64,000 bases of DNA from Hoyosella rhizosphaerae. Lineage in GTDB: Bacteria > Actinomycetota > Actinomycetes > Mycobacteriales > Mycobacteriaceae. The translations under genes and the position numbers were made by a program. The notes below the pieces were generated by a model that saw nothing but the letters and a program-made list of their open reading frames with translations, ran no database searches and was not told the DNA's origin. The stretch covers positions 1,712,403-1,776,402 of the forward strand of contig NZ_BMJH01000001.1 in the NCBI RefSeq assembly GCF_014643175.1, in the 5' to 3' direction. Shown here one piece after another: positions 42,724 to 52,281 of the stretch (positions within the stretch are counted from its first letter, which is position 1; each line of letters opens with the position of its first letter).

Positions 42724-44601
42724 GTGACAACAGCTCAATCTTCACTTGCACAGGCGCGCTTGCAGCGGATACTGCTACCCAGGGCGGGTGAACCGCTCGA
42801 CGTTCGGCGCCTCTACATTGAGGAAGATCCCAGCAACCCACGCCGGGTTCACCCCACGTCACGTACGTCGGCGCGCATCGCCGCTGAATCCGAAGTGTCG
42901 CTGTGCACATACTTCAACGCGTTTCCCGCGAGCTATTGGCGCCGCTGGAGCATCCTGGACTCGGTCGTGCTCAAGATCGAAGTGACCGGTCGTTGTCGTG
43001 CTGACGTGTACCGGTCCAAGGCTGATGGCACGCGAATTCAGGTTGGTAGCGCCGAAACGACTGAGTCCTCGGGACTGCTCGAACTAGTTCTCGACCTTGC
43101 TCCGTTTGAGGACGGCGGATGGCTCTGGTGCGACCTGAGCGCAGAGGACGATGTCGAGATCCTCAACGGTGGTTGGTATGCCCCAATCCCTGCTCCAGGT
43201 GAAGGTCGCGTAGCGGTTGGAATTCCCACCTTCAACAGGCCAACCGACTGTGTGAAAGCGCTCACTGCCCTCGGTTCGGACCCGGACGTCCTTGCTGCCA
43301 TCGACGCCGTCATCATCCCGGACCAAGGGACGAAAAAGGCCGCTGACGAGCCAGGATTCGAGGAGGCAGCGGCGCAACTGGGCGACCGGCTGCGGATCCA
43401 CAACCAAGGCAACATCGGTGGTTCCGGTGGATATTCGCGCGTGATGTACGAGGCGCTGCGCACCACGGATAGCCCCTACATCCTCTTTATGGATGACGAC
43501 ATCGAGATCGAACCAGACTCGATCCTCCGCGCGATCGCTTTTTCTCGCTTCGCGCGTAACCCCCTCCTCGTCGGTGGGCAGATGCTTAACCTGCAAAACC
43601 GCGCTCACCTGCACGTCATGGGGGAGGTTGTTCGGTTTGGTGAGTTTGTTTGGGGACCCGCACCGCACACCGACTACGACCATGATTTCGCAGCAAACCC
43701 CTTGTCAGAATCGCCAGAACTGCACCGTCGAATCGACGTGACCTACAACGCGTGGTGGATGTGCCTCATCCCACGCCAGGTCGCTGAGGAGATCGGCCAA
43801 CCACTGCCGCTATTCATCAAGTGGGATGACGCCGAATATGGTCTCCGGGCAGCGGCTGCGGGCTACCCAACAGTGACACTGCCCGGCACAGCGATATGGC
43901 ACATGGCCTGGTCAGACAAAGATGATGTTATTGACTGGCAGGCCTACTATCACATGCGCAACAGGTTGATCGTGGCTGCGTTGCACAAACCAGGCGGGGC
44001 ACGAGCACTCGTCAAATCCACGATGAAACCGCTGCTCAAGCACTTGCTGTGCCTCGAATATTCAACGGTGGCGTTGCAGAACCAAGCAATCGAAGATTTC
44101 TTGGCGGGCCCTGACATCCTCTTCAACGAACTGCCGACCTCGCTAGGGAAGATTCAGAAGATTCGTGCGGAGTTCCCCGATGCCGTGGTTGCTGGGTCCG
44201 CGACCGATCTCCCATTGCCGTCAGGCGCCGATGTAGGCGATGTGAGTCTGCCAACTAACGCACCTGCGAAGCTCAAACGGTTCGGCAAAGCAGTCATCCA
44301 CAATCTTCGGCCGACCAAGGATCAACACCACGAGCGGCCGCAACTAAATGTTGCGACGCTTGATGCGCGTTGGTTCCTCCTGTCGCAGGTCGACGGCGTG
44401 ACGGTCACAACAGCAGACGGGCGCGGCGTCGTATATCGCAAGCGCGATAAGAAGCTTGCCGCCCAACTTTTCAAAGATGCCCTTCGGCTCCGGCGTGAGC
44501 TAGGACAGCGCTTCCCCGAGATGCAAAAGCAATACCGAGCAGCAGCACCAACGCTGACCAGTCGGGAACGGTGGGGCGAGTTCTTTGCTCAATACAACTG
44601 A
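42724..44601 (+). CDS. glfT2: Galactofuranosyltransferase GlfT2
   Basis: 625 residues from GTG 42724. N-terminal beta-barrel domain to about residue 150, then a GT-A domain with VAVGIPTFNRPTDCVKALTAL and the metal motif FMDDDIEIEPDSIL, WWMCLIPRQVA, and FIKWDDAEYGLRAAAAGYPTVTLPGTAIWHMAW with the second acidic pair and a His. It polymerises the galactan with alternating beta-1,5 and beta-1,6 linkages using UDP-Galf from Glf. Slightly shorter than the roughly 637-residue mycobacterial enzyme. Confidence 0.95.
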   Translation: MTTAQSSLAQARLQRILLPRAGEPLDVRRLYIEEDPSNPRRVHPTSRTSARIAAESEVSLCTYFNAFPASYWRRWSILDSVVLKIEVTGRCRADVYRSKADGTRIQVGSAETTESSGLLELVLDLAPFEDGGWLWCDLSAEDDVEILNGGWYAPIPAPGEGRVAVGIPTFNRPTDCVKALTALGSDPDVLAAIDAVIIPDQGTKKAADEPGFEEAAAQLGDRLRIHNQGNIGGSGGYSRVMYEALRTTDSPYILFMDDDIEIEPDSILRAIAFSRFARNPLLVGGQMLNLQNRAHLHVMGEVVRFGEFVWGPAPHTDYDHDFAANPLSESPELHRRIDVTYNAWWMCLIPRQVAEEIGQPLPLFIKWDDAEYGLRAAAAGYPTVTLPGTAIWHMAWSDKDDVIDWQAYYHMRNRLIVAALHKPGGARALVKSTMKPLLKHLLCLEYSTVALQNQAIEDFLAGPDILFNELPTSLGKIQKIRAEFPDAVVAGSATDLPLPSGADVGDVSLPTNAPAKLKRFGKAVIHNLRPTKDQHHERPQLNVATLDARWFLLSQVDGVTVTTADGRGVVYRKRDKKLAAQLFKDALRLRRELGQRFPEMQKQYRAAAPTLTSRERWGEFFAQYN

Positions 44602-44609
44602 GGGACACC

Positions 44610-45158
44610 ATGACTTTTAACGACGCCGTGCCGCGCAGCTATGGCCCACCGCAAGGTGAAGAAGCCATCCTGGTAGCGGTGCAACACGCAATTGCGGATA
44701 AGCCAGGCGTACTCGCCACAACTCGATTGATGTCCCACTTCGGTGAGCACGCACTCGGGTGGGTAGCTGTCGCAGGAATTGGCGCTTTACTCGACGCGCC
44801 TCAGCGCCGCCGGTGGGGGGCAGTTGCAATTGGGGCTGTCGGGGCACATGCGGCATCGATTGCGATCAAGCGGGTTGTCCGGCGACGGCGCCCACATCAC
44901 CCAGATATTGTGGTGAATGTTTCAACACCGAGCCAACTGAGCTTCCCGTCATCTCATGCAACGTCTAGTACCGCGGCAGCGATTCTCATTGGAAGGCTCA
45001 CCGGATTGCCAATCGCGGCAGCGGTGGTTCCCCCGATGTTGCTATCGCGGCTCGTGCTTGGAGTTCACTACCCGTCCGATGTGCTTACCGGCGCAGCGGT
45101 GGGTGCTGCATCTGCCGCTGCGGTGGCGTTGACCGAACAAAAGCTTGGGTGGGCATAA
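44610..45158 (+). CDS. PAP2-family membrane phosphatase, likely DPPR phosphatase (Rv3807c-like)
   Basis: 182 residues from ATG 44610, with GAGGG just upstream and 8 bp after glfT2. The three PAP2 motifs are KRVVRRRRPHHP (KX6RP), PSQLSFPSSHATSS (PSGH type) and SRLVLGVHYPSDVLTG (SRX5HX3D). Four to five helices. In M. tuberculosis the gene between glfT2 and ubiA is proposed to remove the 5-phosphate from decaprenylphosphoryl-5-phosphoribose on the way to the arabinose donor DPA. Assignment to that step is by synteny. Confidence 0.85.
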   Translation: MTFNDAVPRSYGPPQGEEAILVAVQHAIADKPGVLATTRLMSHFGEHALGWVAVAGIGALLDAPQRRRWGAVAIGAVGAHAASIAIKRVVRRRRPHHPDIVVNVSTPSQLSFPSSHATSSTAAAILIGRLTGLPIAAAVVPPMLLSRLVLGVHYPSDVLTGAAVGAASAAAVALTEQKLGWA

Positions 45159-45222
45159 GCTACACACGGTGCTCACCCGAGGCACCACTAAACATGACTA
45201 GAAATGGTCGAGAGGGGTAACA

Positions 45223-46176
45223 ATGAGCGATCTGGTCGAGCCTGAGGACCCGACTCGCGCCAGAACGCGCAAGCCACCGTCAAACCTTGCCGACGGAATC
45301 ATCAAGGCGATGAGGCCACGGCAATGGATTAAGAACGGTCTCGTTCTCGCCGCGCCACTCGCCGATGGTTCCATCGGGCAAGGGCCAGTCCTGACATCGG
45401 TTGCTCTTGCGTTTGTGGTCTTTTCACTGGCGGCGTCGGGGGTCTACCTCGTCAACGACGCGCAGGACGTTGATGCAGACCGCGCCCATCCGACAAAGCG
45501 GTTTAGGCCGATTGCGGCGGGCGTAGTTCCTGTATCGCTGGCATACACCCTGGCCGTGGTGCTTTTTGTTGCGGCGATTGGTCTTTCCACCTTGGCCAAC
45601 ACCACGCTTGCCGTGGTGACAGTTGTGTACATCATCATTCAGCTTGCGTACTGCTTTGGGCTTAAGCACCAGGCCGTGCTCGACATTGTGATTGTGTCGT
45701 CCGGCTTCCTGCTACGCGCTGTCGCTGGAGGTGTCGCCGCTGGTATTCCACTGTCGCAGTGGTTCCTTCTCGTCGCTGCATCCGGCTCACTCTTTATGGC
45801 TGCGGGCAAGCGTTATGCGGAACTGAAGCTCGCCGAAGAAACTGGCGCAAAAATCCGTAAATCGTTGGAAAACTACACGTCAACGTACCTGCGATTCGTG
45901 TGGACAGTCTCCGCGACGGCCGTAATCATCTTCTACGCACTCTGGGCCTTTGAACAGGACAGCGGTGGAACCGGCGAAGTCGCCGTTGACAGCACAAACC
46001 TCGGATTGTTCGTTTTGTCGATGATTCCGTTTACAATCGCGATTCTGCGGTATGCCGTTGACATCGATGGCGCACAAGCAGGCGAACCCGAAGAAATCGC
46101 ATTGGGCGATCGGGTTCTTCAGTTCCTCGCGATTGCATGGATTGGAGTCGTCGGTGTCGCGGTTTACATCGCGTGA
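45223..46176 (+). CDS. ubiA: Decaprenyl-phosphate phosphoribosyltransferase (UbiA family)
   Basis: 317 residues. UbiA prenyltransferase with eight to nine helices and the two Asp-rich motifs: VYLVNDAQDVDADRAHPTKRFRPIAAG and, further on, YAELKLAEETGAKIRKSL (the DxxxD-equivalent is degenerate). It joins phosphoribose pyrophosphate to decaprenyl phosphate, the first committed step to the arabinan donor. The next gene starts inside this one (23-base overlap), so translation is coupled. Confidence 0.92.
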   Translation: MSDLVEPEDPTRARTRKPPSNLADGIIKAMRPRQWIKNGLVLAAPLADGSIGQGPVLTSVALAFVVFSLAASGVYLVNDAQDVDADRAHPTKRFRPIAAGVVPVSLAYTLAVVLFVAAIGLSTLANTTLAVVTVVYIIIQLAYCFGLKHQAVLDIVIVSSGFLLRAVAGGVAAGIPLSQWFLLVAASGSLFMAAGKRYAELKLAEETGAKIRKSLENYTSTYLRFVWTVSATAVIIFYALWAFEQDSGGTGEVAVDSTNLGLFVLSMIPFTIAILRYAVDIDGAQAGEPEEIALGDRVLQFLAIAWIGVVGVAVYIA

Positions 46177-48028
46177 CACAGGTATTCGACGTACGTCGGC
46201 ACCTCGTGTCGTACTGATCGCTGGCGCGGTCATAGTTTCGCTGATTTTGGCGTGGGGCGCTTGGCAGCGCAGGTGGATTTCAGATGACGGTCTCATTGTT
46301 TTGCGGACCATTCGGAATCTTCTTGCCGGAAATGGGCCCGTATTCAACGCGGGGGAAAGGGTGGAAGCAAACACTTCCACCCTGTGGACTTACCTGGTCT
46401 ATCTAGCGTCGCTCATTCCCGGTACGAACCCGGAAATAGTCGTTCTTGTGCTGGCACTAGTGCTTAGCGTCTGCGCTGTGGTTCTTGCAGTGCTTGGTGG
46501 TGCCCGGCTATACGCCAACTCCACCATGTACCTGGTACCCGCCGGTGTAATCGCCTACATAGCGTTACCTCCTGCCCGTGATTTCGCGACCTCGGGCTTG
46601 GAATCAGGCCTTGTCATCGCCTGGATTGCCCTCTTGTGGTGGTCGCTTCTGGGGTGGGCGCGCACTTCAGAGCATGTCGCTCGCTCGACCCTGGGTATTG
46701 CGTTTATTGCTGGTCTGGGGCCGCTTGTTCGCCCTGAACTGGCCGTTATCGGTGGGCTAGCGATCATTTTGCTCCTGCTACCGCGAGCATCATGGCATTT
46801 CAGGGGTGCAATAGTTCTGTTTGCGGGAGCCATTCCGGTCCTGTACCAGATTTTCCGAATGGGCTATTACGGGCTGCCGTACCCAAACACGGCGGTGGCG
46901 AAAGACGCTGGGGGAGCCAAGTGGGATCAGGGCTGGGTATATCTGCTTGATTTGTGGAATCCGTACTTGTTGTGGCTTCCGCTCGTAGCGCTAGCAATCG
47001 CCGGAGTTTTGGGATGGTGGTCGCTCCGCGCTTCGAACGGCGCCGCGAAGGTAGCTGGGTCTGTGATTGCTGGAGCGGAGAGTGAGGAGCCGACGAAGCG
47101 GAGCATTCGTTCTGCGACCACTGTCGTTGTCTTTTTTATCGTCAACGCCATCATCTTGGGTCTGTATGTGGTGCGGGTCGGCGGCGACTTCATGCACGGT
47201 CGAACATTGCTACCTGTGCTGTTTATGTTGTTGTTGCCCGTTGCCGTCGTCCCAGTCGCAATTTCTGGGGGAGTGCGCGCGGTAGGAAAGCGCGCAACTG
47301 TCGCGACAACCGCCGCCATAGTGCCGTTGCTGGTGGTTGTTGTGTGGTCAGGCGTGATTGCTGCAACGGTGAAATCTGAGGCGGTCGAATACATTCCAGA
47401 AGATGGAATAATCGACGAGCGCAGTTTCTATCGCGCAAAGACGGGCGTCGACCATCCGATTCGCGCCGTTGACTATTTGGACTATCCACGCATGCGGTCG
47501 ATGCTTCTCGCGCTCGAGACTGCCCCGAATGGTTCGGTACTTCTGCCGACAGCGGATGAAGGCACGTGGTTTTTTGTACCTTTGAAACCTGAAGCGGTGC
47601 AAGCTGAGCAACCTCGGGCGACGGTTTTCTATGCGCAACTTGGTATGTCAAGCATGCTGACGCCGCTCGACGTTCGAAACTTGGATTCCATCGGACTGTC
47701 GTACCCGCTCGCCGCGCATACCGAGCGAATCGAAAACGGGCGGATCGGTCACGATAAGCATCTATACCCCGACTGGTTGATTGCAGATGCTGGCGCAGTA
47801 GATACCTGGGAAGCCGGAATGGTCCGATTTTTGGACCCGGAGTGGGTGGCGAACGCTCAGCGAGCACTCGAGTGTCCACAGACTGAGAATCTGTTAGCTG
47901 CGTATCGTGGGCCACTTACGGTTCGAAAATTCGTCCGAAACATTGTTAACGCAGTCCCTCGATCGTCATATCGGATTGACCGAAATCCCGCCGACGCGAT
48001 CGAAACTTGTTTCGGCAAACGTGAGTAG
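46154..48028 (+). CDS. aftB: Arabinofuranosyltransferase AftB
   Basis: 624 residues from GTG 46154, chosen because TTGGAG lies 6 bases upstream; the frame extends further back inside ubiA without support. GT-C fold: first helix VVLIAGAVIVSLILAWGAWQ, then the periplasmic loop WISDDGLIVLRTIRNLLAGNGPVFNAGERVEANTSTLW with the catalytic Asp-Asp. About ten helices to residue 420 and a soluble C-terminal domain. AftB adds the terminal beta-1,2-Araf residues of arabinan that then receive mycolates. The gene ends ahead of a terminator. Confidence 0.93.
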   Translation: MSRFTSRDTGIRRTSAPRVVLIAGAVIVSLILAWGAWQRRWISDDGLIVLRTIRNLLAGNGPVFNAGERVEANTSTLWTYLVYLASLIPGTNPEIVVLVLALVLSVCAVVLAVLGGARLYANSTMYLVPAGVIAYIALPPARDFATSGLESGLVIAWIALLWWSLLGWARTSEHVARSTLGIAFIAGLGPLVRPELAVIGGLAIILLLLPRASWHFRGAIVLFAGAIPVLYQIFRMGYYGLPYPNTAVAKDAGGAKWDQGWVYLLDLWNPYLLWLPLVALAIAGVLGWWSLRASNGAAKVAGSVIAGAESEEPTKRSIRSATTVVVFFIVNAIILGLYVVRVGGDFMHGRTLLPVLFMLLLPVAVVPVAISGGVRAVGKRATVATTAAIVPLLVVVVWSGVIAATVKSEAVEYIPEDGIIDERSFYRAKTGVDHPIRAVDYLDYPRMRSMLLALETAPNGSVLLPTADEGTWFFVPLKPEAVQAEQPRATVFYAQLGMSSMLTPLDVRNLDSIGLSYPLAAHTERIENGRIGHDKHLYPDWLIADAGAVDTWEAGMVRFLDPEWVANAQRALECPQTENLLAAYRGPLTVRKFVRNIVNAVPRSSYRIDRNPADAIETCFGKRE

Positions 48029-48056
48029 CGTGGTCTAGCCACTTCTTCCTGCGAAT

Positions 48057-48092
48057 AGCCCACATTTGATCTTGACTGATCAGATGTGGGCT
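48057..48092 (+). terminator. Terminator hairpin after aftB
   Basis: AGCCCACAT-T-TGATC pairs with GATCA-G-ATGTGGGCT, one internal mismatch, loop of six, followed by TTTTCTGT. It closes the glf-to-aftB operon. Confidence 0.88.
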
Positions 48093-48345
48093 TTTCTGTG
48101 TGCGTCGGCGATCCTCGCGGTACCGTTAGCGAGATCCATCGGTATCGATAATGTGATAAGTCCGGCGTGTAACAGTTATGGTGTCTTAGCCGATCTACAC
48201 AGCAAGCTCTCAGGAACTTGTCAGAGTCGCTGCTTCCAAACCGGAGCGCGACGCTGGTGACGGGAGGGTCACACTGTGCAGCCGCTGCGATACCCGACAT
48301 TGCAATGGCACCACAGTGATGAACACGAGAAAAGGGAGATTATCC
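48093..48345 (+). promoter_or_regulatory. Promoter region of the first mycolyltransferase gene
   Basis: About 250 bp without a gene between the aftB terminator and the antigen-85-type gene. It contains a GTAACAGTTAT quasi-palindrome near 48170 and a good AAAGGGAG ribosome-binding site at the right end. I cannot fix the -10 and -35 elements. Confidence 0.4.
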
Positions 48346-49377
48346 ATGCGATTCGCTACACCGCGACTGTCTAACAAGTGGAGGCAGCGGATGCTCGCTG
48401 CGGGTGCCGCAGCGCTAGTAGTTCCGATGGCCGCAGGCCTAGTTGGCGGCGCTGTCGCTTCAGCATCACCTGCAACCGCTGCGCAGGCCGAATTGGTCCG
48501 CGTTAACCCGAGCCCCTGGGGTGACCGTTACCAGCGTCACCAGGTCTTCTCGCCAGCTATGGGCATCAACATCCAGGTGGATGTTCTTCGCTCGTCAGCC
48601 GGTGGCAGTGGCGCCGTCTACTTGCTTGATGGCTTGCGTGCACGCGATGACGTCAGTGGATGGCAGCTTGAGACCAACGCACTGGAAATGTTCGCTGACA
48701 GCAACGTCAACGTCGTTCTTCCTATCGGTGGCCGTTCAAGCTTCTATGCAGACTGGTACGGACCGAGCAGCACCAACGGCCAGCCATACACATACAAGTG
48801 GGAAACCTTCCTTACCTCGGAACTCCCCGCATACCTGAGTGGTCTGGGAATCCGTAGCACCAACAACGCCATCGCCGGCCTTTCCATGGCGGGCAGTGCA
48901 GCGCTGAAGATTGCTGCTGACCACAAGCCGATGTTCACGCACGCATCATCGTTCTCCGGGTACCTGAACCTGTCTGCTCCAGGCATGGCGTCACTTATCC
49001 GCCTCGCCCTGCTTGATGAGGGTGGCTACAACGTGGACGACATGTGGGGACCGCCCTGGGATCCAGCCTGGGCGCAGCACGACCCGACTGTCTTCGCCGG
49101 AAACCTATCTGGCGTGAACCTCTACATCTCTGCCGGTAGCGGACTTCCCGGCCAGCACACGCGCCTAGAGCAGCCGATTGACTACTTCAACACTGCTAAC
49201 GCTATGGGCCTTGAGGTTGTCTCCTTGCTCAACACCCGTGCATTCCAGGGCCGCGCAGACGCCCTCGGATTGAACGCAACCTACAGCTACCCACCCACCG
49301 GTGTTCACGCTTGGGGTTACTGGCAAGACGAGCTCACCCGCGCGAAGGCTGGAATTCTCGCAACAATTGGTGGCTAA
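48346..49377 (+). CDS. Antigen-85-type mycolyltransferase, single-domain
   Basis: 343 residues from ATG 48346 with AAAGGGAG upstream. A signal peptide (MLAAGAAALVVPMAAGLVGGAVASASPATAAQA, in part) precedes the alpha/beta-hydrolase domain. Family landmarks: VFSPAMGINIQVDVLR, VYLLDGLRARDDVSGW, NVVLPIGGRSSFYADWYGPS, nucleophile Ser in AGLSMAGSAAL, and the His near GVHAWGYWQDEL. It transfers mycolates to trehalose and arabinan outside the membrane. The fibronectin-binding FBP region is not obvious. Its relative with LGFP repeats lies next downstream. Confidence 0.93.
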   Translation: MRFATPRLSNKWRQRMLAAGAAALVVPMAAGLVGGAVASASPATAAQAELVRVNPSPWGDRYQRHQVFSPAMGINIQVDVLRSSAGGSGAVYLLDGLRARDDVSGWQLETNALEMFADSNVNVVLPIGGRSSFYADWYGPSSTNGQPYTYKWETFLTSELPAYLSGLGIRSTNNAIAGLSMAGSAALKIAADHKPMFTHASSFSGYLNLSAPGMASLIRLALLDEGGYNVDDMWGPPWDPAWAQHDPTVFAGNLSGVNLYISAGSGLPGQHTRLEQPIDYFNTANAMGLEVVSLLNTRAFQGRADALGLNATYSYPPTGVHAWGYWQDELTRAKAGILATIGG

Positions 49378-49434
49378 TCACCCCCACGCGGTCTGACAGA
49401 GCGTAGATCTCGCACTTCTCCCGCACCAGCATTG

Positions 49435-49467
49435 TGGCCCCCCACTCAGAAATTGAGTGGGGGGCCA
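49435..49467. terminator. Terminator hairpin after the first mycolyltransferase
   Basis: TGGCCCCCCACTCA (49435-49448), loop GAAAT, TGAGTGGGGGGCCA (49454-49467), perfect 14-bp stem followed by TTTGG. Confidence 0.88.
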
Positions 49468-49666
49468 TTTGGCGTAAAAACGGCCCGCAAACCCGTGTCG
49501 GTAACTACCCTGCGCACATCGAGTAACAATTCCCTCACGCATGGCATGGCGCCCCTCGTGCAACACGGGTGGTCACGGGTATGAATGAGAGACGCACGTG
49601 AACTGACGTGCACGCTCAGTCAGAATCACCTGTGCCACAGCGCCACCACATCGAAGAGGAGAGCTC

Positions 49667-51613
49667 ATGCGGCCACTGCTGCAGCGCGGCGACGAAGGAT
49701 CCACCAGCCGGAGACTCCCCGCCCGCCAACGTCGTCGTCAATTCGCAATGTGTGCAGCCCTGCTGCTCGCGCCCATGACCTTGGCGACTACAGTTGCTCC
49801 CTCAGCAATGGCAACACCTGCGGCGCACTACGCGCAGGCGCCAACATTGCAACCGATGAACCCAAGCCCGGTTCCGGGCGTTAGGGTGGAACGCGTCGAT
49901 CGATTCACTGATCGCCACGTCGCATTGTGGATCTACTCGCCTTCGATGGACACGTCCATTCAGGTGCAGCTGCTCCTTGCGCGTGACTATCACGCAGAAC
50001 CGCAATGGACCTTCCCAGCCCTCTACTTGCTTGACGGTCTGCGCGCCCGCGATGACCAAAACGGTTGGACGTTGGAGACCGACGCCATCGACTTCTTCCG
50101 CGACAAGAACGTCAACGTCGTACTTCCCGTTGGTGGCGAGTCGAGCTTCTATGCAGATTGGCTTGAGCCCAACAACGACAAGAAGTACATGTGGGAGACA
50201 TTCCTCACCAAGGAACTTCCCCCGATCCTCCACAACGACTGGCGCGTGAACGACACCAAGGGCGTTCTCGGGCTGTCAATGGGCGGAACAGCTGCCATGT
50301 TCCTCCCGGCTCGGAACCGAGGAATGTTCCAGTTCGCAGGCTCATTGTCCGGATACTTGAGCACCACCTCATATGGAATGCAAAGGGCAATCAAGGCTGC
50401 TGTATTCGATGCTGGTGGCTACAACTCCGACGCGATGTGGGGAACGCCGGACAACTCACTGTGGAAAGAGCACGATCCATACCTGTTGGCGCGCAACCTT
50501 CGTGGAGTCAGCCTTTACCTTTCAGCGGGAACTGGAGCGCAGGGGGCGCATGACCGGGCAGGGTTCATGCCGGGAATCCCCGACAACTCAGCGGGAATGG
50601 CGCTGGAAGTCTTGTCACGCCTGACGACTCAGAACTTTGCTTCGCGCTTGAAAGACCTTAAAATCCCCGCATCGGTGCATTTCCGTAACACCGGAACGCA
50701 CTCGTGGCCATACTGGCAGTCGGAGCTGCACGCCGCTTGGCCGCAAATCGCCAGCGCACTGAATGTTGATTCGGTAGGCCTGAACCGGCCAGTCGCACCG
50801 TCGGTGCTCGACGACCCCACGTGTGAAGTTGAAGGCGCGATCGGTGAACTTGCGCAGGCGCGCGGTGACCTCGGTGTGTGCCTTACTGATGAACGGACCC
50901 TGCGTGGCGGTACCAAGCGCCAAGAGTTCCAATACGCAACGGCGTACTGGTCACCCGATACTGGTGCACACATGGTTAAGGGTGAAATCGAAAAGGTGTA
51001 CAGCGCGAATACTCGCGACCTCGGTATGCCCACGACGAGTGAGACCACTACCCCAGATGGGCGCGGCTCGTTCAACCACTTCGAAAACGGGTCGGTGTAC
51101 TGGACGCAACAGCATGGCGCACGCATGGTTGTTGACGGATTCCGCGACCTGTGGGCAGCGCAAGGATGGGAATCTGGCCCCATGGGTTACCCCGTCAGCG
51201 ATGTCGAGAACACAGGCGACCGGAAGGGCCGACTCCAACGGTTCGAAAATGCTGGCATCTTCGCCACAAATCGCGGCGGGCCACAACTCGTGGTGGGCGA
51301 AATCTGGCGCCACTACCAAGAACTCGGTCGTGAGACCGGTGAACTTGGGTGGCCGGTGTCAGACGAACACGTTATTGGGGAAGGCCGGTTCAGCGAATTC
51401 GCGAACGGCAATATCTACTGGTCACCCGAAACAGGTGCGTGGGCGGTTCTTAAGGGAGAAATTCAGGACGCTTGGGCCGAAACTGGGCACGAAACCGGCG
51501 TTCTTGGCTACCCCGTGGGTGATGCTCACGAAACCCCAGAGGGGCTACGGCAGAACTTCCAACGCGGCCACATCATCGTTGTTGATGGTGAAGCCGAGGT
51601 GGTAACAGGCTAA
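49667..51613 (+). CDS. Antigen-85-type mycolyltransferase with C-terminal LGFP repeats (PS1/Cop1-like)
   Basis: 648 residues. Signal peptide around residues 25-50 (MCAALLLAPMTLATTVAPSAMA). The hydrolase domain repeats the first copy's motifs: YLLDGLRARDDQNGW, NVVLPVGGESSFYADWLEP, Ser in LGLSMGGTAAM, His in GTHSWPYWQSEL. From residue about 390, five LGFP-type units follow (DLGVCLTDE, DLGMPTTSE, PMGYPVSDV, ELGWPVSDE, VLGYPVGDA), which tether the enzyme to the wall. This plan is that of corynebacterial PS1. It starts 289 bp after the first copy. The second mycolyltransferase may prefer wall arabinan as acceptor. Confidence 0.92.
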   Translation: MRPLLQRGDEGSTSRRLPARQRRRQFAMCAALLLAPMTLATTVAPSAMATPAAHYAQAPTLQPMNPSPVPGVRVERVDRFTDRHVALWIYSPSMDTSIQVQLLLARDYHAEPQWTFPALYLLDGLRARDDQNGWTLETDAIDFFRDKNVNVVLPVGGESSFYADWLEPNNDKKYMWETFLTKELPPILHNDWRVNDTKGVLGLSMGGTAAMFLPARNRGMFQFAGSLSGYLSTTSYGMQRAIKAAVFDAGGYNSDAMWGTPDNSLWKEHDPYLLARNLRGVSLYLSAGTGAQGAHDRAGFMPGIPDNSAGMALEVLSRLTTQNFASRLKDLKIPASVHFRNTGTHSWPYWQSELHAAWPQIASALNVDSVGLNRPVAPSVLDDPTCEVEGAIGELAQARGDLGVCLTDERTLRGGTKRQEFQYATAYWSPDTGAHMVKGEIEKVYSANTRDLGMPTTSETTTPDGRGSFNHFENGSVYWTQQHGARMVVDGFRDLWAAQGWESGPMGYPVSDVENTGDRKGRLQRFENAGIFATNRGGPQLVVGEIWRHYQELGRETGELGWPVSDEHVIGEGRFSEFANGNIYWSPETGAWAVLKGEIQDAWAETGHETGVLGYPVGDAHETPEGLRQNFQRGHIIVVDGEAEVVTG

Positions 51614-51640
51614 CGGCGTACTTCCCCAGAAACGCCGTTA
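51611..51640 (+). terminator. First hairpin after the LGFP mycolyltransferase
   Basis: TAACGGCGT (51611-51619), which includes the stop codon, pairs with ACGCCGTTA (51632-51640). No T-run follows, so it may be an mRNA-end stabiliser rather than the main terminator. Confidence 0.6.
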
Positions 51641-51642
51641 AG

Positions 51643-51685
51643 TGCGGGCTGTGACGTGGACCATATGGTTGCGTCACAGCCCGCA
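51643..51685 (+). terminator. Second, stronger hairpin after the LGFP mycolyltransferase
   Basis: TGCGGGCTGTGACG (51643-51656) and CGTCACAGCCCGCA (51672-51685): perfect 14-bp stem with a small inner palindrome in the loop. No long T-run follows. Confidence 0.75.
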
Positions 51686-51770
51686 ACTGCTCTGTAGCCT
51701 TGTTGTGTACTAGGCGTCTTGAGTACTGGGCGTCGCACAAGTAGCGCAGAAATCGCGGAGGAAATTTTCG

Positions 51771-52271
51771 GTGGCAGGCCAAATCGTGGGCAAAAAATCC
51801 CTTGGAGTAACCATCCTGTTCGCGGCAGCATTTCTTGCTGGTTGTGGTGGCGAGGCAGTCGTGGAAGGTACGCCATCATTGCCGGTCGCCACGCCGACAA
51901 CGTCTGTCGTAGTGGAACCGGAGTCAGACTCCGAAGGCGATGACTCCACTGGTGATGCGGACGCAGATTCGAACGGCGCAGAGACAGACGACGGCAGTGC
52001 GGACGGCGCTGTGATTGGGGAACCCGCAGAGCGCTACTTGGGCGAATTGCGACGGGCCGGTGTCCAACCGGTTGGGGACGGCACCTACGCGCTCAGCACG
52101 GCAGACTACGTATGTGCGGCTCAGGCCGACGGTGTGCCGCGGGACGTGATGCTTATCAATGTCATGGCTATGGTGGGATTAGAGCAACAGCGCGCCGGGA
52201 ACAGCGAACCGGGCAATGATGTTGCTGACACATACATTGACGTTGCCGAACGTCACTACTGTGATCGGTGA
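51771..52271 (+). CDS. DUF732 lipoprotein
   Basis: 166 residues from GTG 51771. Lipobox LAGCGG at residues about 23-27 after a hydrophobic signal (GVTILFAAAFLAG), an Asp/Ser/Glu-rich linker of about 50 residues (DDSTGDADADSNGAETDDG), and a C-terminal DUF732 domain: RYLGELRRAGVQPVGDGTYAL, DYVCAAQADGVPRDVML, ending with a paired Cys (HYCDR). The function is unknown. It lies 10 bp before the cutinase gene on the same strand, so it joins the mycolate export and turnover block. Confidence 0.82.
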   Translation: MAGQIVGKKSLGVTILFAAAFLAGCGGEAVVEGTPSLPVATPTTSVVVEPESDSEGDDSTGDADADSNGAETDDGSADGAVIGEPAERYLGELRRAGVQPVGDGTYALSTADYVCAAQADGVPRDVMLINVMAMVGLEQQRAGNSEPGNDVADTYIDVAERHYCDR

Positions 52272-52281
52272 GTGAGTTGGT

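Noticed and set aside
46052..46153. Extended aftB start inside ubiA
   Set aside because: Overlap of 125 bases with no site; GTG 46154 has TTGGAG at correct spacing.
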